The notes: a model not told the origin generated them from the sequence alone. DNA of 64,000 nucleotides from Isoetes taiwanensis (GCA_021234155.1 JAJEKV010000010.1:14911329-14975328); one strand, 5' to 3'; counted from the first letter of the stretch, positions 35,940 to 48,211 are shown. A program made the numbers and translations.

Positions 35940-36069
35940 AGCTGCTGAGTGAATTTGGATGTGTAAATGATGCTAACTTTGTTGATGTCTTTAGTTTTCT
36001 TCCCGATCATGCACCAGAGAAAGTCTTCAAATACATTATACACTACAAGCATGATACACCCTATGTCTA
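35940..36069 (+). CDS. Exon-like stretch ending in stop, unrecognised
   Basis: After an acceptor-like TTTCAG (about 35935-35941) a frame reads LLSEFGCVNDANFVDVFSFL and continues DHAPEKVFKYIIHYKHDTPYV before TAG at about 36067. It has no low-complexity bias and looks protein-coding, but I do not recognise it. The block KYIIHYKH resembles LKNLIHYKHN in a minus-strand stretch at 46.65-46.75 kb, which could mean two remnants of one family. Confidence 0.25.
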
Positions 36070-37060
36070 GACCTTGTCTATTTGGATGTTAACTCACTAG
36101 TCTTTCATAGAGTAATTGATTACTCCTGCCACTGCCTTTGTTGGCAGGAGATCATGTTTGTGCATCTTTGTTACACAGCTCTTTAGCTCCTTTTTTGTAC
36201 CATAAGCAGAATTCAGATTGTAAAGATCCTGAGGCATGTAGCCTATATGTTTTTGCATGTCAACATGTAACCATGTGACTAATTTTCCTTATATGGCAAC
36301 TTCTGCTAACCATACCTTGTGGTGCAACAGACCCAGTAGGAAGCAGAAACTAGACAGCTGTTATTCCACATTTTGAAATATTTGCAGCCTTTGGTGCCAA
36401 CTCAAGGTACCGTCTCTTTCTCCAACTCTCCCAATTGATGCCTTGAAACTACATAAAAGATGATACATATTACAAGTGCAATTGCAACATAACATAATCA
36501 ATGTGAAAATTAAATAAACAAAAAGCAATTATAACGATGTTTGTACTTGTGCCCCTCGAAAATAGTATTAATGGCAGCAGCGGCAACAACAACAGATCAT
36601 AAGGTAATTGATAAAGCATCAGAAAAAGTCACCAGCTTAGCAAAACATCTTGCAGAAATGTTGCTCCATGGACTGCAATGGTTTCAAATTATGCTCCACA
36701 AATAATAGTGTTGATATCCTGTACTTTTCTATGGTTGCATCAGAGTGAAGGTTCTTGCAGAAGGAATGCATATATCTGGAAATTATTTTTATCAGCATGT
36801 ACTCCAAATGTGGAGCCATGAAAATGCCTGCCAAGTGTTAATGGCATGGATGTAATAGGATCCGAGAATATATCTCATGCCTTCATCTTAAAGTTAAAAT
36901 AAGTCTGACATAAGAAGTACCCATTGTGGTATCATTTAAGACATGCAGCTATGTGATTCCTGAATTCTTATTGTGAGCCAGCAAATGGGCGTTCAGTGAT
37001 GCCTATGGATGAGTTTGATCCTCATGCACATGTCACAAAAGGCATGTTTGTTTTAATCCG
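36070..37060. other. Intergenic or intronic, no recognisable feature
   Basis: AT-rich with no supported frame. It could be intron sequence if the exon-like pieces on either side belong to one gene. Confidence 0.35.
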
Positions 37061-37306
37061 ACAGGAGACGATGAAATTCCAACGTGGTGGATGCTTGTTG
37101 GTCATAACTATACATGTTGCTTAACTAAACGTTGGCGACCCAATCCATCAGATCCATCAAGGTATGAGAAGTTAGATGCTATACATTATGCATGGGATGC
37201 AAATGGCAAAAGACCCAAGACTGTTCAGATTTCAAAATACATTGTTGACATGTGGGTGGATATAGCATCATCTAAAGGTCCTCAATCTCAGTCATGTTCT
37301 CGATAA
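37061..37306 (+). CDS. Terminal-exon-like stretch, unrecognised
   Basis: An acceptor-like TTAATCCGACAG is followed by a frame without bias: GDDEIPTWWMLVGHNYTCCL, then TKRWRPNPSDPSRYEKLDAI, AWDANGKRPKTVQISKYIVD and a stop after QSQSCSR. The Trp/Cys/Pro-rich composition looks like real protein. No family recognised. A host gene's last exon or a transposon-derived domain are both possible. Confidence 0.35.
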   Translation, partial: TGDDEIPTWWMLVGHNYTCCLTKRWRPNPSDPSRYEKLDAIHYAWDANGKRPKTVQISKYIVDMWVDIASSKGPQSQSCSR

Positions 37307-40087
37307 TCAATCATATTTATATATAATTTCTCTTGTATGCTATCTTACCATGTGTAATGTATGATACCATGTTCATGTATTTCATAAGGTCTTCTATCAT
37401 ACATATATACATAACTATGTTTGGAAGTTGGTATATGATACGGTGTTAATAAGTTTTCTAAATGTCCATGTAGTGTACACAACACATGTATGATACAGTG
37501 ATACCATACACGTGTATACAACCCCCACAGAAGGTCTATAATAAGAAAATTCCAATTTACTAAATTTTTTTCGAATATAATGGAATTGTGCTTAGCCCTC
37601 ACATGTCGGTTTGAGTAGAAGCTTTACGGTATGGTTTTTGAAAAATAAATCCATACTTGTAAGGAATCCTGCAACTTACATGGCAGGGTAAGACATTGCA
37701 AACATGGTTTTCCCTTTAAGCCACAAGCCTGCCATCACGCTCAACTTGATGACAAGGATGAAAGTTGGATATATTACTGTCCCAAAGATAACCAAGCACG
37801 AGTAGTTCCTTATAACCCAGCTATTCTAACGTTGTGGGGCACCCATATGAATATCCAACGAGTCACAGTCGAAAGCTTCTCATTTTACTTGTTCAAGTAG
37901 GCTATCAAAAGTGAACCATATGGCAAACTAAAGCCGAACATCAATATAGACGACATAAATAAACTAGGATCGCTTGGGCATATTTATATCTGCCATGGTA
38001 TTATCCAAGACAATATCAGCAACAAAGGCAGTTTTCATGTCTACGTCTACCTTATATCCAAACATCTGTCATTCTTACTTCTACAAGAAATTTATTGCGG
38101 CGGCCTTGCGGCCACCGCGAACATTTCCCTTCTCCAATTTGCTGCAAAAGAAGTTTTGTGCTAAGTTGAATAGATCTCAATTCTGGACATCCTTGAGATG
38201 CAAAAGAACATGCAGAAGTTGAACCTGCACTATTGCCATCTTTTTTGCATCAAGGATGCCATGGTGCCCGAAATTACCTTATGCCCTCAAGATTTTGTAG
38301 CAAAAATATCTTGAACATGGATGGTAATCAAAATTACGTAATTATTCTTGGCTTAAACTTTTCACATCTTCCCCTTAACACCCTGCTCTTAATCATTTTT
38401 GGCTTGAGCTTTTTGCATTGTCCCCTTAACAAATGTGTGCCAAGCCTTGTGCATATAGACTTTGAATGCTAAAAATATATTGCATGGTTGATTTTCAAAT
38501 TTAGAGGTAAAAAGAAAAGCCCAATATTTTCAAATAGTAGGACTTGTCTTGCAATTAGTATTCAGAACTCATCTAGATTCAGCTCGATAGTGTAGTCTTC
38601 TAAAACTATATATAGTGTAAAACTTGGAAAGCAACTAAAAATCCCCATTTTTGCATTGAAAATCCCGATTTGTAGGTTTTCATTCTGAGACTTGCACGGA
38701 GCTTTCTCTAAATAAATTCTTAATTTTCTGAACGACATTAGTTCTTGGAATAAAATTGTAGGTTTTCATTATACACGTTCTTGCAATAAAATTGTAGGTT
38801 TTTGCATAGGAGCTTTTCCTAAGGGCGATCTGAAATAATGTCTGATGCGTGTAGGAATAATTTAGGTAAATACGATGGAGTAAAAGTGTGAGACCCCATA
38901 ATCGGGTGGGTGGTTAACACGATTTAGGGAGCAAAACCTCCTGGTACGAATTCCATCCAAGGTTTTTGAAGGCTTTAGAGAATGATACTTCAGCAGATTA
39001 GCCTCCGATGAATGGATTTTCCCAGCAAGCAGATAGCAGGGTAGAGGTCTTTTCTAATTAGTCCCTTCTTACATAGCTTTGGCTCCAAGCTTAGATTTCG
39101 CCGATTTAAAAGACCCACCGGAATTTCTCCTTTCAGCATATTCTGAGTTAGGCCAGAGGCTTACATCTACAAAGCAAAAACCATCTTTATCAACTTATAT
39201 TTCAGTGCTTGCCTCATCAGAAGCATTGCTTGCCCAGAAAGGCCGAAATTGCAATTAGAAATAGATAGCTTTTATCTCGGCCTCATTGACCAGATTACTC
39301 TGAATTCCAAAATCGGCCTTTGATTATGGATTTCGGCAAGTTTCAAGCCAAATTGGCCCTTATAGATTTGATTTTAGCCTACTCCAAGACTGTATGACGA
39401 AGTCGATGCCTTCCAAACATGAAGTTTTATAAGAAGCAGCGCGTTTGGTGAAATTTCATGTGCCATCCAATTTTACAACAGGGATCCCTCTTCCACGAAA
39501 TTCAAGAAGCCAACTGTTGGCCTTATTGCTAGTCCTCAGAGACAGGCTGCATAGCGGGATCTTTGAAGGAGCAAATAAGAGAGAGTGAAAGCTGGGTTTA
39601 GTTTTCCTAGTTCTCCGCAGCACAGAAATATCATTTAGGCTATTGGGAAAGCTAGATAAACCGACAATGCATAGATCTACCTCAAGTCTATACACAAATC
39701 CTGAGAAAATTCGAGAAAATATGCAGGAAGCTTAAAAACAAAGCTAAAATGATTGAGTAAATGAGTTAGGTCCATATTCCAGTCGGATATTTCCGATCCC
39801 AAAGCGTCTAGAAATACCATTCTTTCCTGCCCATCTTTGCTTTCTCTGCAGAAATACACCAAGTAGATCTAAACTTTTATTCAAATCCCCTTTTTATTAC
39901 TACGACTCTCTTATCAACAAAGCACATCATTAAATGCAACTCGCCGAGAATTTGGCCATAATCCGCTTAGAAAGCTTCAAATCATTCCCAAACCACAACC
40001 CATTTCGTGAATTGCTTCCAACGTACCCTACGAAAAGCAGAACTCCGTATATATCATCCCGGGATGTGGTTTTTCCTGACAAAAAGT
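37307..40087. other. Intergenic, AT-rich
   Basis: No recognised gene. 37974-38480 contains locally repeated words (CCCCTTAAC, CTTGAGC). Minus-strand frames at 39456-39862 (for example DGQERMVFLDALGSEISDW) look mildly protein-like but lack supporting context. Confidence 0.45.
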
Positions 40088-40216
40088 GTGGTTAATCCGG
40101 ATATCCCAGACGCCGAGGTGGTTAATCCGGACATCCGATATCAGCCGGGGTGGTTAATCCGACATCCGAGATCAACCAAGTGGTTAATCCGGACAAAAGT
40201 GGTTAATCCGGACAAA
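40088..40216 (+). repeat. Tandem repeat, five units of GTGGTTAATCCGG
   Basis: GTGGTTAATCCG(G) starts at 40088, 40118, 40150, 40180 and 40199. Units are about 30 bp apart, except the last at 19 bp. Most copies continue ACATCCGA or ACAAAA. It is a small minisatellite. Confidence 0.8.
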
Positions 40217-41551
40217 AACCAAAGGTAGAACTGTCGGGCGGCGGCAAAAATTTTGATCGACGCTCTTCCCGCCCGTATGGCGGTTTGATCCGCTTTAAAA
40301 GCATGCCAATCGCTTTGCATGCCCCTTTTATGCTAAATTGATGAAGAGAGGAAGAGATTTGAGGCGAAATAGAGCGTAATCGATCAAAAAGGGCAAAAAA
40401 CAGTTGGTTTTGGGCTTGCAAATCAAGGCGTTCTTGGTGGTCGATAATGGGTGTCCTAATAACCACATCCCTGATGATAAATACGGTCTTCCTACGTAAA
40501 CATCCATAGCTCAACTATTGAAGCACATAAAACCCATCTAAAAATGTGCATCAAACCCATTTCAATCAATTTTATGCTTATCCACGAGAGGGTTTTATCG
40601 CAGAGAGTTACCCGATGGGTTTTTCCCCCGCCTATTTCAACATTACCGGGCACCCCGAAGTCGCAAAGGTTCTCCCCGTGGAGCCCAACCCTCTCTTCAA
40701 AAACCTACAAAATGAGAACCGTAAGACGGAATCGAAGTCGCTGTTTGACGAGAGCCGCCATCGAATGCTCGATCAGGGGCTCGGCCAAAGATAAAATCCT
40801 AGCCGCTTTTTTAGGGCTTGATGTTGCTGGGCGCTTCATGAGGGCGATTGCATAGCCGGAGGAGATGTTTCAGTGGTTGGGTTGCCATAGTTGTCGAACA
40901 CGCCGCAATTGCCCTTTCTTTTTATGCTACGTGTCAAAAAAAATTGCATAGAAGTGTTGCGCACAAAAATAGCTGATGTGTCGCAATTATAAAAAGGAAT
41001 CTATAAGTAATATACCAAAAGAATCGCCCGCCAATAATTATATATGTTAAGATAGACAACTCTCCACCGTCAACAAGGCAAAATGGAGCAATCATTGATA
41101 TGTAACATTCCATGATGTTCACAAGTTTACATTTAAACAATTTGGGAGGGATCATGAGGTCCATCAACCTAGTAGCAAGTAAAACGCATTTGCTGTAGAC
41201 TTTTATGACAATAAGAAATGCAAAACAAAACAAATGGGATGAATTACTAACTATCATCCTGTCCACCATCACATGGAAGAGTTTTGCTACAACATCCTCC
41301 TTTAGAAATTCCCTTTGCATATGAGTCAGAGTTAATATCTTTGAGGAATACCGGGGCCTCATACATTCTCGAATGCAAAACCTGTAGTGTAATGGACACA
41401 TCATCAAGCATAGTGGTTCCTATACTGATTATCTTGCTTGAGGATGAAGAGTAGATGTAAATGTTAAATGTAATCCTAAGCAGGACAACATGCTGCAGAT
41501 ATATCTTTGTCCTACCAAACACTAAAGGCATTGATGACAACAATTGCAGGC
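40217..41551. other. Intergenic, no recognisable feature
   Basis: A C/G-richer island at 40230-40880 carries short frames without recognised motifs (plus 40544-40855; minus 40203-40514). The rest is AT-rich. Confidence 0.4.
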
Positions 41552-41872
41552 TAGAGAAATACGATGTTTTTGTTGTGGAAAAAATTATTTCCAAATGTAT
41601 TATTATCAGAATGACGTGAGTACCATATGCAACCTAGAAAATGCATTGAAAGCAAACATCAGTTGCACAACGTGCATATAAAGGAAATACAAGCTGAAAC
41701 TTCTAAAGCCGAAAAGAAAGCACCACATATAGCTAAAGTGAAAGGCAATTTTCAAATTGGTTACCACTTGTCAGAAAATATGCCTTCAAAAAGAAAAGAA
41801 AGAGAGAGAAGAGAAATATGATGTTTTCGTTGTGGCAAAATCGTTTCCAAATGTATTATTTTGAGAATAAGG
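41552..41872 (+). repeat. Diverged direct repeat of ~60 bp
   Basis: 41552-41612 and 41812-41872 share the order GAGAAATA(C/T)GATGTTTT(T/C)GTTGTGG followed by TTTCCAAATGTATTATT, 260 bp apart. It may be a tandem duplication or the ends of a small element. Confidence 0.55.
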
Positions 41873-43561
41873 ATGCGTTCTATCCTTTCTCTCTTTTTAG
41901 CGTTTGGATTGTTTCTTTTGTTCCATTGACTCTATTGCTACCTTTTTGCATCTTTAGTGTTGTATTGGAATTTATCCATTTGACTCTCTTAGTCTTTCGT
42001 CTTACTTTGAGGCTACTTCATCCTTTAATTTCATTTGTTATGTTTGTTCCCTTTTTGGACAGTTTGGACTATTTAAGTTTGGTGCTTGTGTTTGATGCTT
42101 GAGGCTCTGGCCAAACCATTCTATTTCGTTGTTACTTTGTTTGTGTTGGAAGATGCTGGTACTTCTTTCATGTAAGTTGTTATGTAGCTCGATATTGTCG
42201 TAGATATGCTTAACTTATTTTGCTTTAGTAGATTGGCTATGTTGGTGGTGTTCATTTTTCATGCTTTTTGCTTATAAATGGGTTCCCTAACGAACAAGAA
42301 TAGAGACAATGTGGTGGAAATCCTGAGGCCTAACGCTAGGATCATCCCCTCCTAACCCTCTAAACCAAAACCCCAATTTCCTTTGCATATTACCCCTACT
42401 CGTATTCTAGAAATTGAGGAACTCCTAAATGTGGATGGCTTATGTGGCAGACTATCTGTATTTGTAGGGCAGTTATCTGGCACCATGAGCAACACTAATT
42501 GTTGCATCGATCTATGGCTAACCTGTATAGATGTTGGGGTTTGAAGGCCATTCGTAAGCCAAGCTATTATAATCAGAGACGCTCTTAGCAGGGCGAAATC
42601 ATGAATAATTAGGCCTTAAATCACTAATATAGAGATATGAACTCTCTTACGATTTTGTGATTTTATATTTAAGATTTGTTCTGTATTTTTGTGTTTGAAG
42701 TGAATAAGATGTGAAAAATCCACTGTTCCGTTGGCCTTACAGGTTGCATCGAATGTTGAGTTGATGAGTTCCTGGAGTGCCACACAAAGACCTTAGGTAT
42801 GATTTCAATTTTCCAGTTCTATGCCCATGCTTGGGTTCAAGTCTCGAGGAGCCTAGTGTTTCTAATTGAAAACAAGTGTTCTAAATTTTATATTGTTATA
42901 CATATGCATATTTGGCACTCAAATCAAGGGTTTGTAAGTGTATTTTGTATGCTGAGTATTTCATTTTTAGGGTTGGCATTGTGATGGTTGAGATCTCATC
43001 GCACAAGTCATATTCTAAGTTGATCCTGGCTATTCGTGCAACGGCCGCTTTCTTAGACCAATGCGTGTGGGATATGTATCCCTAAAGAACACTTGAGAAT
43101 CTTCTAAACTCTTCATTAGGAACGATCACAAAGCCTTTTGGAATGTTCCTAAAATATTCTTGAAATCTTAGAGAATATTCCTATATGTACACAAGTGGTA
43201 ACCATCAAATACGCATATTTATTAGACCAAAAACTTGTTGGCTCATTTCCATTTTCACTTAGCATAGCCATTGTTATGTTAATGGCAATGAAAAGCGCAA
43301 ACCAAAAAGCACATCAAGCAAGGATTTCGAAGCCTATAAATCAACATCCTATGGTATAAGATTGCCAAGGCATAAGTAGGTAGTTCTTTAATTACTTTTG
43401 TGGGACAAAGCCAAAGGTGAGTAGAAAATGTCTGAAATGACAATGATGGCATGCATATGAATAAAATGAAAAGAATCAACAATGGCGGCAAGAGACAGTG
43501 TTACATTACAAGTTGCAACACTAGGCATGTAATATTCAGGACGAACAGTGTTACAAAGCTC
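41873..43561. other. Intergenic, AT-rich, includes likely NRAMP 3' UTR
   Basis: T-rich sequence. The 94-codon frame at 41818-42102 is a hydrophobic low-complexity product of T-richness and is not called. The last 100-200 bases before 43562 are expected to be the 3' UTR of the minus-strand NRAMP gene; no strong polyadenylation signal was singled out. Confidence 0.4.
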
Positions 43562-46046
43562 TTAGGGATACGGCTCTGTCATATGTGGTCCCTTAACGCT
43601 GTCTTCTTGGCTCAGATATGTCTTCTTCTTCTCGGTTCTGAATGCAAGATACACTATGGCCGCCAGGTATAGTGCAATTCCAATGAAACCCAAAACGCCA
43701 ATGGCAATTCTTCCGCCTTTAACCAACCTCCCATGCAGAACCCAGGCCAGAAATGATGTAGACAAGTAGTAGACATTGATTGCCATAACTGCTGATCCAA
43801 TAACCCATGTGCTAATTGTAATCTGAAGGTTATATTTTCAGTAACAGACTTTTATTCCTTTATTGATAGACGTTAAAAATACTTACAAGCATGGAGTTGA
43901 CATAATCTCCCATTTTGGTTTTGCTGCTAGTAAATTTGAGCAATGGTACTAATGTGAATGGTAGTTGAAAAGCCAGAATCATCTGCAACAAAGGACCCTC
44001 CACGAATTAGAAATTTGTGTAAGTTTGGTGAAGACAGATTGATATCAGGCTTACTGATGAAATAATAATGAGCCTTCCTGCTCCTGATGATCCTCCTATT
44101 AGTGCAACAATTAGACTTGGAACAATTGCAACAGATCTAGTGATGAGATTGCGGATCCATGCTTTGTACCGCAGATTCAAAAAACCCTGTTGTAAATTCA
44201 TGAGAAAAGTGTAAATCATGGAACCAAATTTTCATTTTCAAGCTCACCTGCATGACATACTGCCCTGCATATGTGCCTGTTATGGTAGAACTTTGGCCAG
44301 AAGCAAGAATGGCAATACCAAAGACAACTTTGCTCCATTTGCCCAACACATTCTGTGAAAAATTCCTTGTCAAATTAGAAAATTTCTAAGCACAAGGTTC
44401 TATACGATTAGAATCTAACCCTTAGCAGAAATGAAGCTTCGTTTAGATCCAAATTGTCACATTTGGCTTGATCTTGAGGAGATAATTTCTTGTCATTGCA
44501 AAGACTTCCGCTTACAGATATAACAGCAACATTGATCAAGAAAGACAAAAACAGTGCAAAACCACTCTCAATTGTGCAGTACCAGCATCCATCCTGCAGG
44601 ACAAATCAGAATATAATATTGCTATCTACTTTGAAAGCTGTACCAAAGACATTCTACCCTAATAGCCTTGCTTGTGAAAGGTATTCTTCTGGACAAGACC
44701 AATGCTGAATGGAGGAAAAGATTATGCCTGAAAGAGTTGGTTAAGAGATTAGAAAGTGCATAAGTTGTAAGCAAAGGAAAATGAGGCTTGCATGGAGAAC
44801 GTACGGCATGATCATGGCTCCAAGAAGAGATATTGCTAGTCCAGTGGCTCCTGATCCTTTCAAACTAGGCACAAACAGACCCCTTAAAACTTGAGCAGCA
44901 TCTGGTTGGGCATATCCCATTTCAACAAAGAAACAGATTGCCATGACCATCACAAACACAGCAATGAGCAGCTCCAATTTTCTTACCTGCCCATTTTTAA
45001 AATATGTAAGAATCTGTAATAGCAAATCTAGGCACCTGCAAGTCTGATACGTTACTCACCCCGTACTGCTGCAAAGCAAGTAAAAGTAGAGTACTGAATC
45101 CAGTTAGCAGGACTCCGGCCCACACAGTAAGGTTGAAAAGAATATTTAGAGCAAATGCAGTTCCAATAACTGGACAACTAGCAAAATTTTAGTCAAAAAT
45201 CATTTAAAACAAGAACATGACTTTGAGATACACAGCTGCAAAAAACATACATTACCAAGACTTGTCGGGTTACTAATGTTTTAATATTCTAGGTGCTCAA
45301 TTATTTTAAGATTATACCTTCGGGAATATCACTAGCAACTATTGTGATCTCTGCAAGCAACCAGAGTACGATTGCTGTTTTTTTTGAGTACTCCATTCTA
45401 CAGTGTTCCGCTAGATGTTTCCCTGCATATGAAGCCAATTTATGAAGATTAGAGATGTTCTGACTATCAAAGGCCATAGACTTTATGTATTTTGAAGGAT
45501 CCGACTTACTTGTCACAACCCCAAGCCTGGCAGCTAAAGATTGGATTATTACAGCAGAAATTGTGGCCACCAGGATTACCCATAGAAGCTATTAATTTAA
45601 TTAGCAGCAAAAACAGAGTTCATTAGCTCCCTCTTATACCACAAAAGACTCCAACTTGTTTCTTCTTACCTGATACTTATAATCCGCTCCAGCTTGCAGA
45701 TCACTCTGGACTGCAAACGAGAAGCTCTAAAAAATCAGACTATGAAACCAAGAAATTCAAAACAAGTTTTACTCACAATTTGCAGGATCCACATAAGCTA
45801 TGCATATCATAAACCCTGGGCCAGCAAAGGCAGCCAGTTTTCTCCATCCTTTAGTCTGCAAGAATCCATATTCGAGATATTAAGATATGGAAAGGGGGAT
45901 TCAAAGTTCAAATTAAAAAAAATGAAGAATGCTAAAGCGATTGCCTCAGGGACATAAATTTGATCTGGGATTTCTTCACATTCCCAGCCATCAGGGGCAG
46001 GTGGAGGAGGAGACGGAGAATGCCCCTGGATTTCCAGGTTCTTCAT
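43562..46046 (-). CDS. NRAMP-family divalent metal transporter, 13 exons
   Basis: A proton-coupled Mn/Fe transporter of the plant NRAMP1/6 type, a membrane protein of about 12 spans. Exons (minus order): 46046-45945, 45855-45777, 45710-45670, 45588-45510, 45422-45318, 45169-45060, 44986-44805, 44727-44658, 44593-44420, 44352-44248, 44186-44055, 43982-43887, 43822-43562. They sum to 1536 bases, 511 residues plus stop, with matching phases. Introns are about 70-150 bp and GT-AG except the first, which reads GC-AG. Family blocks: [61 protein letters not shown] (helix 6 metal site, with MPHN split by an intron), [20 protein letters not shown] and [11 protein letters not shown]. Oddity: helix 1 reads DPAN where DPGN is nearly universal. 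The intron at 45423-45509 is 87 bp, in frame and stop-free, so its retention would add 29 residues. No frame breaks are seen. Confidence 0.93.
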
Positions 46047-46373
46047 TCTGGCTTGAAGTTGTCATGGGTCTTCCACATTCCATATTTAAAGAGGTAAGGA
46101 AGATAGGTCCAAACGGAAAATAAAACCTGAACTAGGTTCTGCACTCCGTTCATATGCATGTGCATAGTGGGCCTCCACATAAGCCTACGTGTCAATACCA
46201 AATATCCGCCCAGTAGGCACTAAAATATAAATAATACACCATGGTTTCCTCCCATAACATAGCATGATGTATTTTCTAAGTGCCCGGGTATCCACCATTG
46301 ACCCGAGCAATATCATTGTTTTACAACATACGTAATACCCCACCACATATTGCACCATCAACATATGAATTTT
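46047..46373. other. NRAMP upstream region and 5' UTR
   Basis: Immediately upstream (minus sense) of the NRAMP ATG at 46046-46044. AT-rich, with no clear TATA box singled out. Another upstream exon carrying only 5' UTR cannot be excluded. Confidence 0.35.
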
Positions 46374-46745
46374 TTACCACACCTTCATCTCGGCAAATAA
46401 CATATTGCCTTCATCATCTTCAAGAATAAAAGGATGGCATCGGCACTGCTTCCACCCGCAATTCAAGCCCCGAGGTGTTTCCTCAATACAGAATGCCAAC
46501 TTCAAACTTGTGTCCACATCACAGCCCCTATACAACAAGGACAAACACTCGTCATTTACGACATGTAGTACTCGTTTTACGACCAATTCTGCATATGTCT
46601 GTGTGTATATATATGTATGTATATATTTCTATAAATAAAAAATATCTTACATCCATCTGCAACAATTGCTCAACAAACTTGTGCATAGTTGTGCTTATAA
46701 TGTATGAGATTCTTCAAGAAGTATTTTGATGGCTCATCTTCACAA
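46374..46745 (-). pseudogene. Gene or transposon remnant, unrecognised
   Basis: Two protein-like minus-strand pieces. One at about 46745-46650 reads EDEPSKYFLKNLIHYKHNYA and then meets a stop. The other is open at 46586-46374, with CDVDTSLKLAFCIEETPRGL then NCGWKQCRCHPFILEDDEGN and MLFAEMKVW. Cys/Trp-rich composition suggests a folded domain. The family is unknown to me. It lies upstream of the NRAMP gene on the same strand but shows no splice continuity with it. Confidence 0.3.
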
Positions 46746-47288
46746 AGAATAAGAATAATGCCGGTATCTTCTCCAATTGCGTTGATATGAAGGCTTCTTA
46801 CAAACTCCCTAGAACACCACTAGGATAGGAATATAGTTTGATGCTTTTGGTTACCAGTTAGGAGTAGTTTAATGCTTTTAGTTATTCCTGCTAGTTATGT
46901 ACCCCATTTTTTATTATCCATGTGACGACTATATGGGTATTATACTCGTACATACAAAGATGGTCATCACATGAATGCAAAAAATAGTTGCATGAAGAAG
47001 GAGTTCGTTCGAACTCGCAAACTATATAAACCTTTGCCAAGTGGGCTACCAATGTTTCTTGAAGTGTTCCCTTACATCTTCTTCATATATTAGTTATTTC
47101 TAGGAGGTTCCAAATAGTCCTTATACTTTGCTCTATTCCAATGTACACCACGTATTTCACATATTTGCTAGTATTTTCTCTTGTTTTCACATAGGTTCAT
47201 GAAAGATATATAGAATTATGATGGAATATTCTTAAATTTGATGGTGGTTGTTTGACCGCAAGGAATTTTGATGGCATGATGTAAAAAA
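46746..47288. other. Intergenic, no recognisable feature
   Basis: AT-rich with no supported frame or repeat. Confidence 0.45.
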
Positions 47289-47765
47289 ATGCATTTCACT
47301 TCCCAATTACCAGAGAATTATGATCAGTTCGATGTTTGCAAAACTGTTGGCCGGGGTTCTAGAGCGGCAGTTGACGGACTGGACAGAGGCAGAAAAAAGT
47401 ACGGGCCGTCGTGCAGGCAGGATTCTGGCTCAACCATCGACCACATCTTCACGCTGCAGAGTCAGGTTGAAGACATCAGGAATCACCGCCAGGACTTGTA
47501 TTGTTGCTTTGTTGATTTTGCCAAGGCAAGGCTTTTGATACTGTGCCTCGAAAAAAGCTGTGGGCAAGATTGCGACAGCTAGGGGTCCTTGTGAAGCTGC
47601 AAAATGCAGTGTACAGGCTATATGAAACATGCTCAGGCTAATTGCAGCCGGTAAATCAACCATTCGACAGCAGCATCAGGTCCGTCAGGGTTGTCTCCTC
47701 TTTGCAACATGTTTTGGACTCTACATTGATCAGTTGGAGAGCGGGATTGTTGACAATTTATGAAG
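47289..47765 (+). pseudogene. LINE reverse transcriptase fragment
   Basis: Starts inside RT: a leading NY then MISSMFAKLLAGVLERQL, the region before motif A, in one frame. STIDHIFTLQSQVEDIRNHR, CCFVDFAKA (motif A, with FDTVPRKKLWARLRQLGV across a frame change) and QVRQGCLLS (motif B) follow, then GLYIDQLESGIVDN near 47730. Both ends are truncated: no endonuclease, no YADD box, no 3' tail. The sequence is close to the RT of the LINE at 52.9-56.2 kb (compare MVGLVFAKLLADSRKRQL, STIDHIFTLRSRFED), so it is the same family. It sits upstream of the NRAMP gene in opposite orientation. Confidence 0.8.
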
Positions 47766-48211
47766 TATATTTAGCTACAATAGAAATAATATTCCCTCGA
47801 ATATTATTCTTCTTCTTCTTCTTTTCCCTCGAATTGAATGTATCTAGGCTTATCATTTTCTATGTATTGTTATCTATACTTATTCCTTAATCTTTTATTA
47901 AGTGGTATCCATTCCAATCCCAAAGATTATTTTGTTGAACCTTGTCTAAGTATATTTAAATAATTAAATCATTGGTTTATACACATAATATATAATTGGC
48001 GGAGGACGAGAAAACGCCACCATTTGCTTCCGAATATTAAGGAGTGAGATATCATGTCACATTATCCAATGTCTTTCCGAAAATTGACTCAAATTTTAGC
48101 GTGATATATCATCATCGTCAACTTGAAGGATCTAAGCTTGATCCATCGCCATGAAATGGTTGGCTTTTGCATGATCGTTAGGGATTTTTGAGATAACAAA
48201 AGTGCCCTCTA
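47766..48211. other. Intergenic, AT-rich
   Basis: No supported feature. A possible copia-type LTR that would end at 49785 could begin in this stretch, but no left border was found. Confidence 0.4.

Noticed and set aside
41818-42102. Hydrophobic 94-codon frame that could suggest a membrane protein
   Set aside because: T-rich low complexity, no family pattern, no supporting exons.
43010-43055. rRNA-like words (GATCCTGGC, CAACGGCCGC)
   Set aside because: Too short and not followed by rRNA sequence.
45301-45570. Reading the NRAMP exon through 45423-45509 as coding
   Set aside because: Donor and acceptor are good, and removing it brings VVT next to the conserved KHLAEHC block.
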